A stretch of 64,000 nt of DNA from Bog-473 sp963763575 (GCA_963763575.1 CAVXPD010000009.1:10289-74288), one strand, 5' to 3'. Counted from the stretch's first letter, positions 41,837-51,109 are shown. A program made the numbers and translations. The notes: generated by a model not told the origin, from the letters alone.

Positions 41837-44415
41837 GCGTCTCCGTCCTCGAACGGCCGGCCATCCAGTCGGCCCCGCCACCGAGCAGCGGTGGCGTCTC
41901 GGCCCGCCGGGCCATGGTCCGCTGGGGCTGGCGCCTCTTCCGGCGCGAGTGGCGCCAGCAGCTGCTGATCCTGCTCCTCATCATCGTGGCGGTGGCCGCC
42001 GTCGTCGTCGGCTCGGCCGTCGCGGTCAACACGCCGCCGCCCGCCAACGCCGGGTTCGGCACGGCGCACGATCTGGCGACGTTCAACCTGTCGCCCGCGC
42101 CGAGCAAACCCGTCCACGGATCGGGCAAGAACACCTTGGCCTACGCCCAGTCGCAAATCGCCTACCTGGAGCACCACTTCGGCCGGGTACAGGTCATCGA
42201 AAACCAGAACCTCACCGTCCCCGGGTCGACGCAGACCTACGACCTCCGCTCGCAGGACCCGCACGGGCCCTACGGCGGGCCGATGCTCCAGCTGTTGTCG
42301 GGCCACTACCCGACCGGGTCGGACCAGATCGCCATCACTCCGGGGCTGGCGTCCGCACTCAACCTGCACATCGGCGACACGTGGTCCCAGGGCCACAAGA
42401 CCGTCGTCGGCATCGTGCAGAACCCCCAGAGCCTGCTCGACGAGTTCGCGCTCGTCCCGCCCGGCCAGGTGACGAGCCCGACACAGGTCCAGGTCCTCTT
42501 CAACGCGTCGCCGTCCAACGCCAAGGACGTGCCTGCCTACGTCACGACGCCGGGAACGGGCAACAGCAACATCATCAACCCGTCGACCATCGTGCTGGCG
42601 CTGGCGACCGTGGGCATGCTGTTGATCGCCTTGGTGTCGATCGGCGGCTTCACCGTCCTGGCGCAGCGCCGCATGCGCTCGCTCGGGATGCTCGAGTCGA
42701 TGGGGGCGACCGACCGCAACGTCCGGTTGGTGCTCGAGTCCAACGGCATCATCGTCGGGGCGGTCGGGGCCGTCGTAGGTTTCGTGGTGGGCCTCTTGGT
42801 TTGGTTCGCCTACCGCCCGACCAACGAGCAGGACGCGCACCACCTGATCGGGATGTTCGCCCTGCCGTGGAACGTCATCGTGCCGGCGATGGTCTTGGCG
42901 GTCGTCGCGACCTTCTTCGCCGCCAGCTACCCCGCCCGCGCCATCACCCGCATCCCGGTCGTCAGCGCCTTGGCCGGGCGGCCGGCACCGCCCCGTCAGA
43001 TCCACCGCACGCTGGTGCCGGGGGTCATCGCCCTCGCTCTCGGGTTCGTCATGTTCTCGATCTCGGGCGCCTCGGGGAACGGTGGCGGGGTGATCTGGCT
43101 GGTCCCGGGGCTCGTGGCGCTGATCGTCGGGATCATCCTGGTCTCGCCCTTCTTCCTGGTCCTGCTGGCCCGGGTGGGCGGACGGTCACGCATCGCCGTC
43201 CGTCTTCCGCTGCGCGACATGGCCCGCTACCGGGCGCGCTCGGGTTCGGCTCTCTCGGCGATCAGCCTCGGCATCATGATCGCGGTCATCGTCGCTGCGG
43301 TCGCCACCGCCCGCTACGCCAACGTGTTCGACTACGTCGGGCCCAACATGGGACCGAACGAGATGAACGTGTACAACCCGCCGACCGGCCCCACCTGTGA
43401 GGCGACGTCAGGAGCACCAGTGTGCCAGCCGGCACAGGCGGCGCCGAGCCTCTCGGCGCAGGAGGCCACGGTGCACGCGATCGCCTCCGCCGTCGGCGCG
43501 AACCACGTCGTCCCGCTCATCCAGCCGGCCGTCAGCCTGCAGAACCCGAGCGCCAGCGGCCGCCAATGGAACGGCCCGATCTACGTGGCGACCCCGGCCT
43601 TGCTGCGGGCCTACGGCATCAACCCGTCGTCCATCCCGTCGAACGTCGACATCCTCAGCTCGCGGCCCGGGCTGGCCGGCTCGGGAGTGCAGATGACGTA
43701 CGGCAGCGGCGGCAAGGGCGGCGGCGGCTTCCAGGGCCTGGGCGCGGGCGGCAACAACACCAACCAGTGCACGCCGAACCAGTGCCTGGCCCACCCCGTG
43801 GTGCAAGAGGAGGGCCAGCTGCCGACCGGCACGTCGGCGCCGAACACGGTCATCACCGAGAGCGCGCTGCACCGGCTGCACCTCACGAGCCAGAACAGCC
43901 TCGGCGGCTGGACGCTCCTGTCCAACAGCGCTTTCACCCAGTCGCAGGTGAACAGCGCGAACTCCTTGGCCGCCTCGGGCGACCTGAGCATCGAGTCGAA
44001 GAACGACGCACCGACGTCGTCGGAGATCGTGGACTGGGCAACCGTGTTCGGCATCGCCCTCGCACTCGGCGTCCTCGCCATGAGCATCGGCCTCATCCGC
44101 AGCGAGACGGCGAGCGACCTGCGCACGCTCACCGCCACCGGGGCCAGCTCGCGCACCCGGCGTGCGCTGACGGCGGTCACCGCCGGCGGCCTCGCCTTCC
44201 TGGGTGCGCTGCTCGGGACGGTGGCCGCCTACGTCGGCCTGCTCGGTTGGTTCCGCTCCAACCAGCTGGAAGGCGGCGTGTCCGACATCATCAACAACGT
44301 GCCGTGGAACAACCTGTTCCTCATCCTCATCGCCATGCCGGTGGCGGCTTTCGTCATCGGCTGGGTGCTGGCCGGACGCGAGCCGCCAGGCATCGCCACC
44401 CGGCCGCTGGAGTAA
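41833..44415 (+). CDS. FtsX-like ABC transporter permease
   Basis: The 860-residue protein starts with a membrane helix (LLILLLIIVAVAAVVVGSAVAVN), a large extracytoplasmic domain, then three helices (IVLALATVGMLLIALVSIGGFTVLAQRRMRSLGMLESMGATDRNVRLVLESNGIIVGAVGAVVGFVVGLLVW...) that form the first FtsX unit with its coupling segment. Two more membrane segments, a second ectodomain and a second FtsX unit (FGIALALGVLAMSIGLIRSETASDLRTLTATGASSRTRRALTAVTAGGLAFLGALLGTVAAYVGLLGW) follow. That duplicated arrangement is typical of large actinobacterial MacB-like permeases. Substrate unknown. Confidence 0.92.
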   Translation: MSVSVLERPAIQSAPPPSSGGVSARRAMVRWGWRLFRREWRQQLLILLLIIVAVAAVVVGSAVAVNTPPPANAGFGTAHDLATFNLSPAPSKPVHGSGKNTLAYAQSQIAYLEHHFGRVQVIENQNLTVPGSTQTYDLRSQDPHGPYGGPMLQLLSGHYPTGSDQIAITPGLASALNLHIGDTWSQGHKTVVGIVQNPQSLLDEFALVPPGQVTSPTQVQVLFNASPSNAKDVPAYVTTPGTGNSNIINPSTIVLALATVGMLLIALVSIGGFTVLAQRRMRSLGMLESMGATDRNVRLVLESNGIIVGAVGAVVGFVVGLLVWFAYRPTNEQDAHHLIGMFALPWNVIVPAMVLAVVATFFAASYPARAITRIPVVSALAGRPAPPRQIHRTLVPGVIALALGFVMFSISGASGNGGGVIWLVPGLVALIVGIILVSPFFLVLLARVGGRSRIAVRLPLRDMARYRARSGSALSAISLGIMIAVIVAAVATARYANVFDYVGPNMGPNEMNVYNPPTGPTCEATSGAPVCQPAQAAPSLSAQEATVHAIASAVGANHVVPLIQPAVSLQNPSASGRQWNGPIYVATPALLRAYGINPSSIPSNVDILSSRPGLAGSGVQMTYGSGGKGGGGFQGLGAGGNNTNQCTPNQCLAHPVVQEEGQLPTGTSAPNTVITESALHRLHLTSQNSLGGWTLLSNSAFTQSQVNSANSLAASGDLSIESKNDAPTSSEIVDWATVFGIALALGVLAMSIGLIRSETASDLRTLTATGASSRTRRALTAVTAGGLAFLGALLGTVAAYVGLLGWFRSNQLEGGVSDIINNVPWNNLFLILIAMPVAAFVIGWVLAGREPPGIATRPLE

Positions 44416-44422
44416 ACGACCC

Positions 44423-44995
44423 GTGACGACTCTCCCGGCGGACGGAGGGCCGCTGACGAGCGAATCCCTCACGCCGTCACCGGCCCGGTCGAGGGAGACC
44501 CGGACAAGGGACCCCCAGTCGAGTGAGCCCCGGTCGAGGGAGCAGGGAGGCCGGAGCCGGACCCGCTTCGCCGTCCACCTGGTGCTCCTGGCGACCTTCG
44601 CCGCCTCGCTGGCGACGGTGACGCTGATCACGGAGGGATGGCCGCACCTGGTCGTCGGGTCGGCGTTCGTGGCGCTCGTGGCCGTGCACCTGGTGCAGCG
44701 CCGACACACCGTCGCCCGGCTCCTCGGGAATCTGGGCCGGGCCCGGACGTGGCTCCGCCGCCGCGGAAGGCTCGCGTGGTCGGACCTGGTGCTGACCCTG
44801 CTGACCCTCAACGTGCTGGTCTCGGGGACCTACGACCTGGTGACGGGAAATCAAGTGATCCTCCATCCACGATCGATCGGGATCCCCTTCCGCGACATCG
44901 GGTGGCACGTGTCGGCTGCGCTCCTCCTGCTCGCCTACCTCTGCGTGCACGTGGCGCGCCGCTGGGGTCGCATCCGGCGCTCCGTCATCCGTTGA
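44423..44995 (+). CDS. Predicted membrane protein, DUF4405/cytochrome b-like
   Basis: The 190-residue product starts at GTG. After a Ser/Arg/Pro-rich N-terminal 50 residues it has three or four membrane helices with conserved His: RFAVHLVLLATFAASLATVTLITEG, HLVVGSAFVALVAVHLVQRRHTVARLL, and GWHVSAALLLLAYLCVHVARRW. The His pairs across helices suggest haem binding as in b561-type or DUF4405 proteins. It begins seven bases after the permease stop, so it belongs to the PadR operon. Electron transfer to the exporter or to another acceptor is inference. Confidence 0.75.
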   Translation: MTTLPADGGPLTSESLTPSPARSRETRTRDPQSSEPRSREQGGRSRTRFAVHLVLLATFAASLATVTLITEGWPHLVVGSAFVALVAVHLVQRRHTVARLLGNLGRARTWLRRRGRLAWSDLVLTLLTLNVLVSGTYDLVTGNQVILHPRSIGIPFRDIGWHVSAALLLLAYLCVHVARRWGRIRRSVIR

Positions 44996-44998
44996 GGC

Positions 44999-46261
44999 TC
45001 AGGACTCGGAGGTGACGGCGAAGCGCTCGGTATAGAAGGCGAGCGCGTGTCGTCGCTCGTTCGGGTCGAGGCCGAACTGGGCGAGGTCGTAGTCGATGGT
45101 CCCGAACTTCCCGCGGGGGTGCTCCGCCATGAATCGGCGCATGGCGGCCCGCGCCGTCGCATCGAAGGGCTGACCGACCAGGTCGTAGACGCGCTCGACC
45201 ATCGCCAGGTCGTCCCTCATGAACTCTTCGAAGTGGACGTCGATGGTCCGGTCGGCCGGGAGGACGTCACGCTCCTCGGCACAGCGGCCCAACATGAGCT
45301 CCAGGCGATCGGCCCAGTAGTGGCCGATGCCCTTCACGTCCACCCGGTCGCGGCTGAGCCGCGCCGTGTAGGCGAGCATGGTGAGCATGGAGGCGGTCAC
45401 CGAGAGCGGGTCGCGGTGCGTCACCACGAACGTCGCGTCGGGGAAGGTCTCGACGAGCGCGGGGAACTGCTCGAGGTGCTGGGGCGACTTGAGCACCCAG
45501 CGGGTTCCACCGCGCAGCCACTGGAGCACCTGGAGGACGCGCCGAAGGTAGGCGTAGCTCGGGCGCTGATCGCGGGCGAGGTAGGCGTCGCGCCACAGCG
45601 GCATCGGCGCCGTGGTCTCGAAGAGCATGCTCGAGAAGTCGATGGCGAGGAGCTGGATCTCCTCGTGCGCGTGGTCGACGGTCATCTCGTGCATGCGGTT
45701 GAAGTACGGCATGGCCGTGTCGAGGAACGACAGTGCCATGGTCGTGCGCTCGCGACGGGGGTCGGGCCCGCCTGGCACGGGCCGCTCCCGCTCGGCGAGG
45801 ACCGGCTCGAGGCTCTCCCAGTAGGGGAGCGACCGAATGGCCGGGTCGGCCGAGATCAGGTTGTGCAGGTGGGTGGTGCCGGTGCGCGGCAGGCCGCAGA
45901 TGACGATCGGCGCCGTGATCCGTTCCTCGAGGATCTCGGGGTTCCGCACGATCAGGTCCTCGATGAGGAGACGGTTCTTCAGGAGCCCGACGAGGAGCGT
46001 GTGCTGCTGCAGGATGCCTGCGTCGTTGAACCCGCCTTCTTCGGTCATGGCCCGGCACAACAGGTCGAGCTGCGGCACGAAGTCGGCGGCGCCGAAGTCG
46101 TCGAGGCCGGTCTCCGCGTTGGCGGCGACCATCAACGCGGCGGGGTCCAGCGTGAGCGTCGACCCGGCTTCTCGCATGAAGTCGAGGACGGCGCGGGCCT
46201 CCGCCGAGAACCGCGGTTCGGCCAGGTCGTCGAGCGTGACGGGGGGTGGCCGGGCCCTCAC
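44999..46261 (-). CDS. Sulfotransferase-family protein
   Basis: A GTG at 46261 that overlaps the stop of the DUF1214 gene (GTGA) gives 420 residues. The core has the PAPS 5'-phosphosulfate loop IVICGLPRTGTTHLHNLISADPAIRSLPYWE, a 3'-phosphate segment FVVTHRDPLSVTASMLTMLAY, and conserved FETTAPMPLWRDAYLARD and WVLKSPQHLEQFPAL. The order matches the large bacterial sulfotransferase family (Sulfotransfer_3). The acceptor (lipid, sugar or steroid-like) is unknown. It and the DUF1214 gene likely form a two-gene operon. The frame continues upstream only as a shadow. Confidence 0.92.
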   Translation of the reverse strand: MRARPPPVTLDDLAEPRFSAEARAVLDFMREAGSTLTLDPAALMVAANAETGLDDFGAADFVPQLDLLCRAMTEEGGFNDAGILQQHTLLVGLLKNRLLIEDLIVRNPEILEERITAPIVICGLPRTGTTHLHNLISADPAIRSLPYWESLEPVLAERERPVPGGPDPRRERTTMALSFLDTAMPYFNRMHEMTVDHAHEEIQLLAIDFSSMLFETTAPMPLWRDAYLARDQRPSYAYLRRVLQVLQWLRGGTRWVLKSPQHLEQFPALVETFPDATFVVTHRDPLSVTASMLTMLAYTARLSRDRVDVKGIGHYWADRLELMLGRCAEERDVLPADRTIDVHFEEFMRDDLAMVERVYDLVGQPFDATARAAMRRFMAEHPRGKFGTIDYDLAQFGLDPNERRHALAFYTERFAVTSES

Positions 46262-47325
46262 AGCGAGGCCACCGGGACGACCTCCACCTCCGGCTGTGTG
46301 GGGGTCTCGGAGGGAAGGAACCAGCGGAACCAGATCCGGCCCTTCGTGTGTCCGGCCGTCGACACCCAGTTGGGGTGCTGCGGCCGTCGAGCGGCCACGA
46401 CGATGGTCCAGGACCCGTCGGGCTCGTACTGCACCTGGGCGCCGTTGATGGTGACGCGTTCGTAGTCGTAGTTGTACGTGTGGAGGAGCGGGTTCCACAG
46501 GCACATATTCCAAAAGGCGCATTCGGGCGAGTGCCCCCGGATGACGAGAGCCTGGTCCTCGCCCAGCTCGTAGGCGCCCATGGCGTAGGCGGCGTCGCCG
46601 GCGGCCCAGCCGAAGGTGGTGGTCGGTACGGGATAGGGCGGGTCGATCGCGTTGGGCGCGCCGGCGGGGATGGGCACGATGCCCGCCTGCTCGCGCACCC
46701 AGGTCGTCATGGCCCGCAGTCGACGCGCCAGGTCGGCGTCCTCCCGGCGGAAGACGGCCGGGGGGTCGTCGGCCTCGATCCGCCACACGGCGCGCCGCGC
46801 GCCCACGGGGTCCTCGACGTAGTCGCGCGTGATGGCGGCGACCGCGTCGGGTTCCAGACTGATCCATGCCACGCCCGGATCCTCGGGCCGCACGGGCGAG
46901 AGCACGATCCTGATGGAGCCGTCGGCGTCGCGGATCGCGTCGCGGCTGTTGACCGCGCCGACGATGCGTTCGGAGTACCGGCCGTCATCGGGCCCGCCGT
47001 ACACGGTCAGCGAGAGGTAGACGGCGTCGCCGGGCTCCGCCGTGACGCGGTAGGTGCGCGCCGGGTCGATGGGCGCGTAGCAGTAGAAGGCGTCGGCATT
47101 GTCGCCGCCCCACTTCTTGTAGGGGCCGACGATCTCGACGAAACGGGGCCGAGCGGTGTCGGCCCACAGGTTGACCTCGGCCGCCACCTGGAGGATGGAG
47201 AGGATCCACGCGTGCGCCTCGAGAAGGGTCGGCTCGTCGTCTTCCAGCTGGTCCGCCAGGCGGCGGTGCGTGGCCGCCACGGTGTCGAGCAGCTCGGCGA
47301 ACGCGGTCTCCGTCTCGGTCCTCAT
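46258..47325 (-). CDS. DUF1214 domain-containing protein
   Basis: The 355-residue protein has an N-terminal helical part and the DUF1214 region near the C terminus (about 230-340: GWAAGDAAYAMGAYELGEDQALVIRGHSPECAFWNMCLWNPLLHTYNYDYERVTINGAQVQYEPDGSWTIVVAARRPQHPNWVSTAGHTKGRIWFRWFLP). DUF1214 proteins are widespread in mycobacteria and relatives with no known reaction; association with sterol/lipid metabolism has been noted. Here it precedes a sulfotransferase with a four-base overlap, so the two products probably act on related substrates (inference). Confidence 0.88.
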   Translation of the reverse strand: MRTETETAFAELLDTVAATHRRLADQLEDDEPTLLEAHAWILSILQVAAEVNLWADTARPRFVEIVGPYKKWGGDNADAFYCYAPIDPARTYRVTAEPGDAVYLSLTVYGGPDDGRYSERIVGAVNSRDAIRDADGSIRIVLSPVRPEDPGVAWISLEPDAVAAITRDYVEDPVGARRAVWRIEADDPPAVFRREDADLARRLRAMTTWVREQAGIVPIPAGAPNAIDPPYPVPTTTFGWAAGDAAYAMGAYELGEDQALVIRGHSPECAFWNMCLWNPLLHTYNYDYERVTINGAQVQYEPDGSWTIVVAARRPQHPNWVSTAGHTKGRIWFRWFLPSETPTQPEVEVVPVASL

Positions 47326-47401
47326 CTTCCCCCTTGTCGGCGTGGCGTCCGATCATACGGAGACCGCGGCCGGCGCCGAGGGGTGCTGGCGTGGCTGGCG
47401 T

Positions 47402-48415
47402 TCAGGCCGGCAGCGTCCGGGGAAGGCCGAAGCGGTCCATGATGCCCGCGTCGAAACGGGTTATCGCGCTGATCCGTTCCCCGGCCAGCGTCAGCACCAG
47501 GATGCCGCCGGCCCGCCCCGCCCCGGTCACGCCGTCGACGAAGTAGAACCCGAGTGCCGGTTGGCCGTTGGCACGCGTCGGCAGCACCTTGTACGCGGGG
47601 CCGCCGGGTCGGAACACGACGGCCTCGAAGAAGCGGGTCGCCAGGTCCAGGCCCTGGTATTCGAGCGGCAGCGGCGGCATCGACAGCCACACGTCATCGG
47701 TCAACGAGGCCAGGATGGCTTCGAGGTCGCCGGTCTCCCAGGCGACCGAGAGGCGATCTATCAGCTCGCGTTCGGCCGTCGATCCCGGCGTGAGCGGCGG
47801 CTCGTGCTCTTCGCCCCCTGCTTGCCGCGCCTGCAGGGTGCGGCGAGCCCGTTTGAGCGCGCTCGTGACCGACTCCTCGGTCGTCTCGAGCATGGTGGCG
47901 ACCTCGGAGGCCCGGAACCCGAGGACGTCGCGCAGGACGAGGACAGTGCGCTGCAGCGTGGGCAGCCGCTGAAGGGTCGTGACGAACCCGAGCGAGATCG
48001 CCTCGCGTGCCTCGATGCGCGCCGCTGGACCCGGCTCCGCATCGGCGACGTCCTCCAGCAGGAGGTCGGGATAGGGCTGCAGCCACAGCACCTCCCCGAG
48101 CCGCGTCGGCTCGGGGATGTCGAACTCGTACGAGCCCGGTGGGCTCACAGGCGGACGCCGGCTCGCGGCGCGCAGCGCGTTGAGGCATCGGTTCGTCGCG
48201 ATCTTGTACAGCCACGTGCGCACGGACGCGCGACCCTCGAAGTCGCCGAACGACTGCCAGGCAGCGAGCAACGTCTCTTGGAGCGCGTCCTCGGCGTCCT
48301 GGAGGGACCCCAGTATGCGGTAGCAGTGCACTTGGAGCTCTCGCCGGTACGGGTCAACCAGCTGCTCGAACGCGAGGTCGTCACCGGAGCGAGCCCGGTC
48401 GATCAAGTCGGTCAC
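47402..48415 (-). CDS. ECF sigma factor with C-terminal SnoaL-like domain
   Basis: The 337-residue protein starts at GTG. It has sigma region 2 (AFEQLVDPYRRELQVHCYRILGSLQDAEDALQETLLAAWQSFGDFEGRASVRTWLYKIATNRCLNALRAA), a linker, region 4 (LPTLQRTVLVLRDVLGFRASEVATMLETTEESVTSALKRARRTLQAR) and a SnoaL/NTF2-like C-terminal domain (about 215-335). That architecture is the SigG/SigJ-type group, in which the extra domain sets activity without a membrane anti-sigma. No anti-sigma is encoded nearby. It is divergent from a YCII gene, a pairing typical of the ECF groups linked to DGPF proteins. Confidence 0.92.
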   Translation of the reverse strand: MTDLIDRARSGDDLAFEQLVDPYRRELQVHCYRILGSLQDAEDALQETLLAAWQSFGDFEGRASVRTWLYKIATNRCLNALRAASRRPPVSPPGSYEFDIPEPTRLGEVLWLQPYPDLLLEDVADAEPGPAARIEAREAISLGFVTTLQRLPTLQRTVLVLRDVLGFRASEVATMLETTEESVTSALKRARRTLQARQAGGEEHEPPLTPGSTAERELIDRLSVAWETGDLEAILASLTDDVWLSMPPLPLEYQGLDLATRFFEAVVFRPGGPAYKVLPTRANGQPALGFYFVDGVTGAGRAGGILVLTLAGERISAITRFDAGIMDRFGLPRTLPA

Positions 48416-48530
48416 GGTTCCATCCTCTCATCACCTTCCTCCGCTTCTGCTCCCAGAGATATGGACACCGGCGCGGGCGGAAAGTGGGCGGTGGCGCCCA
48501 ATTTCCGGCGGGAGCGGTGTCCGTACTTCT

Positions 48531-48549
48531 GACCGGCACGAGGCCGGTC
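48531..48549. repeat. 7-base-pair inverted repeat before the YCII gene
   Basis: GACCGGC and GCCGGTC flank a five-base loop in the leader of the YCII gene, ending 19 bases before its ATG and just upstream of the AAAGGAG ribosome-binding site. It could fold in mRNA or be an operator; no further evidence. Confidence 0.5.
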
Positions 48550-48568
48550 AACGGAAAGGAGCAGGACC

Positions 48569-48868
48569 ATGCCGAAGTACGTGTTCGCTTATCGGTCGAC
48601 CGAGACCGGATCCCCACGTCAACCCACCCCCGAGGAGGCGGCGCCCTGGTTGGAGTTCCGTGCCTCCCTAGGCAACAAGGTCGTCGACTTCGGGAACCCC
48701 GTGTTCACGGCGTCGGGCGTGGGCAACTGCGGTGCTGGCACCCATCTGTCCGGCTACACCTTCGTCACCGCAGATGACCTCGAGTCAGCGGTCGCGCTGG
48801 CCAAGGGTGCACCCGTCGTGCGCGCCGGGGGCGGCGTCGAGGTGGGGGAGATCACCGAGCTCATGTGA
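48569..48868 (+). CDS. YCII-related (DGPF) protein
   Basis: The 99-residue protein MPKYVFAYRSTETGSPRQPTPEEAAPWLEFRASLGNKVVDFGNPVFTASGVGNCGAGTHLSGYTFVTADDLESAVALAKGAPVVRAGGGVEVGEITELM has the fold and order of YCII/DGPF family proteins (ferredoxin-like, with the late GVEVGEI strand). These are regular targets or partners of the divergent ECF sigma factor group seen here. Biochemical function is unknown. The ribosome-binding site AAAGGAG is eight bases upstream. The gene before the MFS exporter is likely co-transcribed. Confidence 0.85.
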   Translation: MPKYVFAYRSTETGSPRQPTPEEAAPWLEFRASLGNKVVDFGNPVFTASGVGNCGAGTHLSGYTFVTADDLESAVALAKGAPVVRAGGGVEVGEITELM

Positions 48869-48878
48869 GCGGCGAGCG

Positions 48879-48920
48879 CCGTGGGTCCGCTGCCTCGAGC
48901 AAACGCGGCGAGACCCACGG
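48879..48920 (+). terminator. Hairpin between YCII and MFS genes
   Basis: CCGTGGGTC and GACCCACGG are perfect 9-base arms around a 24-base loop that itself contains a weaker CGCTGC/GCGGCG stem. It lies 11 bases after the YCII stop and 37 bases before the MFS ATG. It may be an attenuating terminator that lets some transcription pass into the exporter gene. Confidence 0.6.
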
Positions 48921-48956
48921 GCCGCCCGCTCCGCAACGAAGAAGAGGAGAACTGAG

Positions 48957-50423
48957 ATGACCATCGGCCTTTCACCACGAGGCGGCACGAAGTCACCGAC
49001 GACCAGCCAGGGGCTGACGGTGTTGCTGACCGCAGTCGCGTACTTCATGGTGACGCTGGACGCGCTCGTCGTCGTGACCGCGCTGCCCTCGATGCACAAG
49101 AGCTTCGGCGGGGGGATCGGGACGCTGCAGTGGACAGTGAGCGCCTACACGATCGCCTTCGGCGCGGGCATCCTGACCGCGGCGGCGCTCGGCGACCGGT
49201 TCGGACGCCGCAAGGTCTACGTGGCGGGCCTCGCGCTGTTCACGATGGCCTCTGCGGCTTGCGCACTCGCGCCCGACGCCACTGTCCTCATCGCGTGTCG
49301 TGCGCTCCAGGGGATCGGCGCCGCCATCGTCATGCCGCTGAGCCTCACGATCCTGACGGCTGCGTTCCCGCCCCAGAAGCGAGGAGCCGTGGTCGGGATC
49401 TGGGGCGGCATCGCCGGATTGGCGGTCGCCAGCGGCCCGCTCATCGGCGGCGGCATCACCCAGGCGCTCAGCTGGCACTGGATCTTCTGGGTCAACGTCC
49501 CCATCGGCATCGCCGCGACCATCGGCGCGGCCGCCTTCCTGCCCGAGAGCTATGGCCCGCGCAGCCGTCTCGACGTGCCCGCCTTGGTTCTCGTGTCCGC
49601 CGGCGTCGGCGTCCTCATCTGGGGGCTCGTCCAGGGCGGTCAGGAGGGCTGGGGGACCACGCAGAACCTCGTCGGGCTCCTCGGAGGGGCTTTCCTTCTC
49701 GGGACCTTCGTCTGGTGGGAGGCGCGGGCACCCGAGCCGATGATCCCACTGGCCCTCTTCCGCCGGGTCTCGTTCACCTCCGCGGTGACGACGCAGTTCT
49801 TCATGGCGGCGGCCATCTTCTCGGCCGCGTTCCTGACGAGCCAGTACTTCCAGTTCGCCCTCGGTGACTCGCCGCTCGGGACGGGGCTCCGGTTCCTCCC
49901 CTGGACGGCCACGCCGCTCGTCGTTGCGCCCATCGCAGGAGCGCTGTCGGACCGGCTCGGACCGCGGGTCTTGATCGTGCCCGGCCTGCTGATGCAGGGG
50001 ATCGGCTTCGCCTGGATGGTCGATCTCGCCGCGACGTCGGCCCACTACTCGAGCTTCGTCGTGCCATTCATCGTGGCCGGAGTGGGCATCTCCATGTCGC
50101 TGCCGTGCGTGACGGCCGGAGGCCTCAATGCGGCGCCCCCGGAGCTCCTCGGCAAGGCGGCCGGGACGCTCAACACCGTCCAGCAATTCGGCGTGGTCTT
50201 TGGCGTCGCCGTGGTGACCGCGGTGTTCAACTCGCACGGGAGCCTCGCCAACGCGGCGTCGGTCACGAGCGGGTACAGGGCGGCTCTCGCCGTCTCGGCG
50301 GGAGCCTCGGTGCTCGGTGCGCTCGCCGCCATCGGGATCCGGCGGGCACGTGCGAGTCAGGATGCCCGCGACAACCACGACGCGGTGGTCCGAGAGCTCG
50401 CGCCGGTCCTCGGGGGGAAGTGA
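48957..50423 (+). CDS. MFS exporter, DHA2 family (EmrB/QacA-like)
   Basis: The 488-residue product starts at the ATG with GAGGAG upstream; the frame's longer upstream part is not coding. It has a DHA2 helix 1 (AVAYFMVTLDALVVVTALPSMHKSFGGGIGTLQWTVSAYTIAFGAGILTAAALGDRFGRRKVYVAGLALF) and about 14 hydrophobic segments, with motif C (GLAVASGPLIGGGITQALSWHWIFWVNVPIG). It exports drugs or lipophilic compounds. Its position behind the YCII gene, opposite the ECF sigma factor, suggests sigma-controlled expression. It is the second DHA2 exporter in the window. Confidence 0.93.
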   Translation: MTIGLSPRGGTKSPTTSQGLTVLLTAVAYFMVTLDALVVVTALPSMHKSFGGGIGTLQWTVSAYTIAFGAGILTAAALGDRFGRRKVYVAGLALFTMASAACALAPDATVLIACRALQGIGAAIVMPLSLTILTAAFPPQKRGAVVGIWGGIAGLAVASGPLIGGGITQALSWHWIFWVNVPIGIAATIGAAAFLPESYGPRSRLDVPALVLVSAGVGVLIWGLVQGGQEGWGTTQNLVGLLGGAFLLGTFVWWEARAPEPMIPLALFRRVSFTSAVTTQFFMAAAIFSAAFLTSQYFQFALGDSPLGTGLRFLPWTATPLVVAPIAGALSDRLGPRVLIVPGLLMQGIGFAWMVDLAATSAHYSSFVVPFIVAGVGISMSLPCVTAGGLNAAPPELLGKAAGTLNTVQQFGVVFGVAVVTAVFNSHGSLANAASVTSGYRAALAVSAGASVLGALAAIGIRRARASQDARDNHDAVVRELAPVLGGK

Positions 50424-50528
50424 AAAGCGCCCGACCGTCAGCCCGTTTTGCGGAAGGCGCATCGCCGGGTGGCCGAGATCACGAGGTCTCGGCCGTGCAT
50501 CCCCGAAAACGTGAATGACCCCAGTGGT

Positions 50529-50557
50529 CAAAAGCGAGCATTCGAGGCCCGCTTTTG
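50529..50557. repeat. 8-base-pair inverted repeat between MFS and DUF4234 genes
   Basis: CAAAAGCG and CGCTTTTG flank 13 bases in the 223-base gap after the exporter. No T-run follows. It is too weak to be called a terminator with confidence and could be an operator. Confidence 0.35.
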
Positions 50558-50646
50558 CAAAACTGTCCGTGCTGAACCTGGTAGCTCGGTCACGGTGAAG
50601 TCACTGGGTTGGACCGGGCTGAGAACCCCGTGGGAGGAGGCCTCAC

Positions 50647-51072
50647 ATGGACCCAACCAACACGACGCCGGGGCACGGACTGACAGGCAAGCACCGGAAC
50701 CCCTTCCTGGTCTGGCTGGTGTGGCCGATCATCACGCTCGGCATCTATCACCTGTACTGGTGGTACAAGATCAACGACGAGGCTCGGCGGCTCGACCCGT
50801 CGATCGACGTCAACCCGGTCATGTCCCTGCTCGCGCTGTTCCCGGGCGGCTTCGTCATCATCCCCCCGTTCGTGACCGTCTACCGGACCGGCGAGCGCAT
50901 CCGGTCGATGCAGCGGGCGGCCGGCGCCACCCCCACTCTGATTCCGATCCTCGGGCTCGTGCTGGCGTTCATCTTGGGGCTGTACGCCCTGTACTACCAA
51001 GTCGCACTGAACGACATCTGGTCGGGGTACGGGAACCAGCCGGAGAACAGCCCGGTCGCCATCGGGCCCTGA
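50647..51072 (+). CDS. DUF4234-type small membrane protein
   Basis: The 141-residue protein has the DUF4234 pattern: KHRNPFLVWLVWPIITLGIYHLYWWYKINDEARRLDPSIDVNPVMSLLALFPGGFVIIPPFVTVYRTGERIRSMQRAAG, followed by a third helix IPILGLVLAFILGLYALYYQVALNDIWSGYG. It therefore has three membrane segments, a conserved Tyr/Trp motif after helix 1 and a Trp/Tyr/Gly C-terminal stretch. The family is widespread in actinobacteria and uncharacterised. A perfect 8-bp hairpin follows it. Confidence 0.9.
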   Translation: MDPTNTTPGHGLTGKHRNPFLVWLVWPIITLGIYHLYWWYKINDEARRLDPSIDVNPVMSLLALFPGGFVIIPPFVTVYRTGERIRSMQRAAGATPTLIPILGLVLAFILGLYALYYQVALNDIWSGYGNQPENSPVAIGP

Positions 51073-51085
51073 CCGCGCACGCGTC

Positions 51086-51109
51086 CGGGTGCCACGGTGG
51101 CGGCACCCG
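51086..51109 (+). terminator. Hairpin after the DUF4234 gene
   Basis: Perfect 8-base arms CGGGTGCC and GGCACCCG around an eight-base loop lie 14 bases after the stop codon. There is no T-run. A probable intrinsic, U-poor terminator. Confidence 0.65.
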
